The translations under genes were made by a program, and so were the position numbers. Positions 4,889-7,271 of a DNA stretch of 7,271 nt are shown piece after piece. Origin of the DNA: Bacteroidota bacterium (lineage in GTDB: Bacteria; Bacteroidota; Bacteroidia; NS11-12g; UBA955); assembly GCA_018969565.1 (NCBI GenBank), contig JAGWYC010000101.1, forward strand, positions 1-7,271. Reading direction: 5' to 3'. How positions within the stretch are numbered: the stretch's first letter is position 1; the number at the start of each line of letters is the position of its first letter. The notes under the pieces are model-generated. The model saw only the letters and a program-made list of their open reading frames with translations, ran no database searches and was not told where the DNA came from.

Positions 4889-7271
4889 TCTCATGTGTTA
4901 GGCGGAGAAATCACATACAAGAAGATTTCGGGGAATGCTTACCAGTTTCAACTTACGGTATATCGCAATTGCACAGAATGTGAGTTCAATACCCTGAACT
5001 GTCCCAGTATTCCGGATTTAGACGTGCTTGGTGCTCCGGGCACCTTGAAGGCAGGACAAAAGCTGGGTACAGTTTCCCTTACACGCGTCAGCCGCAGAGA
5101 TATTTCACCGGTCTGTAATTCCATGACTTCCGCCTGCGGCAGCAATCCGGGTATTAATCTCGGTATCGAGGCCTGGGTATTCACCGGGAACTTTGACTTT
5201 TCCACGCTGCTGTCTGTTCAATGTGCTTTTCAAGTGAGCATCAGGATTGACTCCCGCACGGATGCTTGGGGAACGGCGGAATATTTCTACAATTACACCT
5301 CTGTTGATTTGTGTAACAGTATTGCGAACAACAGCGCGCAACTCAATGCACCTGCATTTTTTGTGCTTGCTGAAAATGAGCCGTTTCGGTACAATCCAAT
5401 GGCCTCGGATCCCGATGGAGATTCCCTCTCCTACAGGCTTGTACCTGCGCAAAAAGGTTACGAGCGAAACCTCCTTTATCCAACCGGTATTACAGCGCGT
5501 AAACCCTTGAGCGTTTATTGTGGAGGCGGAGCCGGTTGTCCGGATAATCCTGCAGGAAATCCTCCAACAGGGTTGAGCTTCGATTCACTTAGCGGCGATC
5601 TTGCGTTTACTCCCATGTCTGCCGGCACGCGTGGTTTTATGGTGCTTGAAGTGCAGGAATGGAGAAAAATTGGCGCCGTTATGGTTCAGGTTGGCTGCAT
5701 ACGCCGCGATGTGCAGTTTCTTGTTCTGGCTGTGAAGAATGCCGCGCCCGGCCTTAAAATCAGTGGAGTTACTGAATGGCTCTGCGCCGGGGAAGAATCT
5801 TGCTTCGAAGTTTATGGGACAGATCCGGCCTTTTTAGGGGTTAAGGATTCGCTGAGGATGGATGCAGACGGCGACTTCACCGGATATACCTTCAAGCTGA
5901 ATAATACGAAAGCGGGATCGGCAGATGCTTCGTTTTGCTGGACTCCGCAATCTGCTCAAGTACGCGATTTACCTTACAGGCTCACATTTACTGCGCGTGA
6001 TCAAGCCTGTCCGATCAATCTCTATACCTATTCCAGTCTGCGCTTCCGGGTTGCCGAAAAAGTCAAAGCCACCATGGCTTTGAAACTGGATACCTGCGCC
6101 ACACTCATGGCCAAGGGTACGGCTTCGCCTGCGCATAGCATGCACCAGTTCAACTGGTATTTATTTGATGCTAAAATGAATCTGGTCAACCAGGCACTCG
6201 GTTCTCAGGTGCGCTTCCGCCTTGCTCAGGGTGGGAAATACCTGCTCCGGCTCGAGTTAAAGAATGCTGTTACCTCGTGCACCAGCATAGCCGAAGACAG
6301 CATTATGGTGCCTGATTTCAGCAGACCGGAACTGTCTGTTGCTCATCCCTTGAATCTTTGTCCGGGGGCTCTGTCATCAGCATCAGCAATAGTTTCCGGA
6401 GGCACACGTCCCTTGAGGTATTTTTGGAATGATGTTCCCGGGGATTCCATTTTAAGTCTCCGCATGCCCATATCCGCCGCGCAAGGATTGCTGATTCCTG
6501 TGCGCCTGCAAGATCGGATAGGTTGCAACGCAAAGAGCGTATTGCGCATCAATCCCTTTCCTTATCTCGGAATCCAATTCCGGGATACTGCCATTTGCAG
6601 CAGTTCTGCAGCACTGCCGTTACGCATACTCACGAGCAATGGAGTGCCTCCCCTCAGTTTCCGTTTGCTTGAGGGCAAGACTGTTGTGAGCGGCGTATGG
6701 CCCAATGCGCTGTTGAATCATCAGGGGATTGCCGGGAAAAATCTGATTCAGGCATCTTATGTGGATGTTTACGGTTGTCAACGCCTTGACACAGGTCTGA
6801 TGATTATTACAGAACTCCCCATTGATGGTATTTCGGCGCCGTCACCGATATGTGCCGGTATAACCATGCTCGACCTGCGTCGGGAAACCGGCTTGCGCCT
6901 CAACGGTGGCACTTGGTTTTTTAATGAAGCAGCCATAAAAGGAGATTCCCTACAGACTTCATCCTTATACGCCGGCACTTACCTTTTGCGTTACTTTTGG
7001 CAGGGTGGCGGTTGTGTGGTTGAACGCCGTGTGGATTTAACGATCAATCCTTTGCCTGCTCTGCGGATTGATTCCACATTGCCCGATGCACTTTGTGGTA
7101 ACTTGATTCAGACTGTAAATCTTAAAGCCGCTCCGGCAGGCGGTACCTGGTTTGGGCCGCTGGTTTCCGGAAACGTGATGACATTGCCTCCAGGGACTGC
7201 TATCCACACAGCAATTTATCATTATCAGGAACCCATTACCGGCTGTGCGGATACCATTCAATACCGAGTGG
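4820..7271 (+). CDS. Second large Ig-like module surface protein, tandem paralogue of the preceding gene (3' partial)
   Basis: The frame is open from the ATG at 4820 to the window edge: 817 codons plus one base, with no stop. The start is fixed by a signal peptide (MRF, hydrophobic core, likely cut after Ala23, LWA|SH), and no Shine-Dalgarno sequence is seen. Residues 24-498 are homologous to the N-terminal region of the upstream protein: VYRNC (47-51), RDISPVC (93-99), the D-x-DGDSLSY motif (197-205), and conserved Cys at 322, 328, 373, 397, 426 and 487. Four Cys-bounded Ig-like modules follow: 514/569, 593/653, 678/732 and 759/809. The last two carry GGTW turns (696-699, 774-777) and match the upstream pair around 987 and 1076. 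The rest of the protein, presumably further modules and a T9SS sorting domain, lies outside the window. The likely role is a Sec- and T9SS-exported surface or adhesin-like protein. The T9SS part is inferred from the paralogue, since no sorting domain is visible. Lys looks rarer and Leu, Ala and Arg commoner than in the upstream protein. Confidence 0.95.
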   Translation, partial: MRFIGSILLIWLSIAATQNSLWASHVLGGEITYKKISGNAYQFQLTVYRNCTECEFNTLNCPSIPDLDVLGAPGTLKAGQKLGTVSLTRVSRRDISPVCNSMTSACGSNPGINLGIEAWVFTGNFDFSTLLSVQCAFQVSIRIDSRTDAWGTAEYFYNYTSVDLCNSIANNSAQLNAPAFFVLAENEPFRYNPMASDPDGDSLSYRLVPAQKGYERNLLYPTGITARKPLSVYCGGGAGCPDNPAGNPPTGLSFDSLSGDLAFTPMSAGTRGFMVLEVQEWRKIGAVMVQVGCIRRDVQFLVLAVKNAAPGLKISGVTEWLCAGEESCFEVYGTDPAFLGVKDSLRMDADGDFTGYTFKLNNTKAGSADASFCWTPQSAQVRDLPYRLTFTARDQACPINLYTYSSLRFRVAEKVKATMALKLDTCATLMAKGTASPAHSMHQFNWYLFDAKMNLVNQALGSQVRFRLAQGGKYLLRLELKNAVTSCTSIAEDSIMVPDFSRPELSVAHPLNLCPGALSSASAIVSGGTRPLRYFWNDVPGDSILSLRMPISAAQGLLIPVRLQDRIGCNAKSVLRINPFPYLGIQFRDTAICSSSAALPLRILTSNGVPPLSFRLLEGKTVVSGVWPNALLNHQGIAGKNLIQASYVDVYGCQRLDTGLMIITELPIDGISAPSPICAGITMLDLRRETGLRLNGGTWFFNEAAIKGDSLQTSSLYAGTYLLRYFWQGGGCVVERRVDLTINPLPALRIDSTLPDALCGNLIQTVNLKAAPAGGTWFGPLVSGNVMTLPPGTAIHTAIYHYQEPITGCADTIQYRV
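4889..6313 (+). other. N-terminal Cys-rich region, paralogous to 333-1793
   Basis: Residues 24-498 correspond to residues 21-507 of the upstream protein in order and length. Differences stand out. The Cys-Cys-Arg motif of the upstream copy is Asp-Ser-Arg here (144-146, at the same 9-residue distance from a conserved Cys). The intact D-x-DGDSLSY motif (197-205), which looks like a cadherin-type Ca2+-binding loop, is degraded upstream to a form without DGD. The two copies have therefore kept different features of a common ancestor. Confidence 0.82.
6329..7271 (+). repeat. Array of at least four Cys-paired Ig-like modules (continues past the window)
   Basis: Residues 504-817 contain modules bounded by Cys 514/569, 593/653, 678/732 and 759/809. 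The last two carry GGTW turns and are joined by an NPLP linker (743-746), equivalent to the KPLP linker between the GGTW modules upstream. The array is cut by the window end. No DNA-level repeat is evident, so the modules are diverged. Confidence 0.72.

Noticed and set aside
1..7271. CRISPR array, tRNA/rRNA, insertion sequence, defence system or riboswitch
   Set aside because: No spaced direct repeats, RNA-gene signatures, transposase motifs, inverted-repeat ends or nuclease/helicase motifs were seen on either strand; coding sequence of surface proteins fills almost the whole window.

Overview
The window is typical of a Bacteroidota genome, and the sequence itself gives the reasons. It encodes very large secreted proteins built from Ig-like and PKD modules. 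One C-terminus matches the type B sorting domain of the type IX secretion system (T9SS) (FIPNAFTP, NRWGE, GWDG, GTVTLLR), and another resembles a type A sorting domain. The genes start without a clear Shine-Dalgarno sequence, as is common in this phylum. I cannot assign a genus.

All recognisable genes are on the + strand, and there is almost no non-coding space. Positions 1-243 are the 3' end of a gene whose last 80 residues look like a T9SS type A sorting domain; an 8-G tract lies at the start of that domain. After a 29-bp gap comes a complete 1493-residue gene (273-4754). It has a signal peptide, a Cys-rich N-terminal region, about nine Cys-paired Ig/PKD-type modules in a row, a further PKD-like module and a type B sorting domain. 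A strong hairpin terminator follows (4776-4806). A second large gene then starts at 4820 and runs off the window end (817 residues visible, no stop). A track that lists only closed ORFs would miss it.

The two large genes are tandem paralogues. Both begin with a signal peptide followed by SH and a short Gly-containing motif. They share a roughly 480-residue N-terminal region with a matching cysteine ladder, and then modules in matching order, including two consecutive GGTW-type modules. The second gene appears to lack about three of the modules that the first has in the middle.

The likely joint role is as cell-surface or extracellular adhesin-like proteins exported by Sec and then T9SS. This is inferred from architecture; no enzyme active site is visible. 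There is no mobile element, RNA gene, CRISPR array or transport machinery in the window. The points most worth a second look are the tandem paralogy with module gain or loss, the G tract positioned to switch off a sorting domain, and the compact terminator/promoter-like junction.
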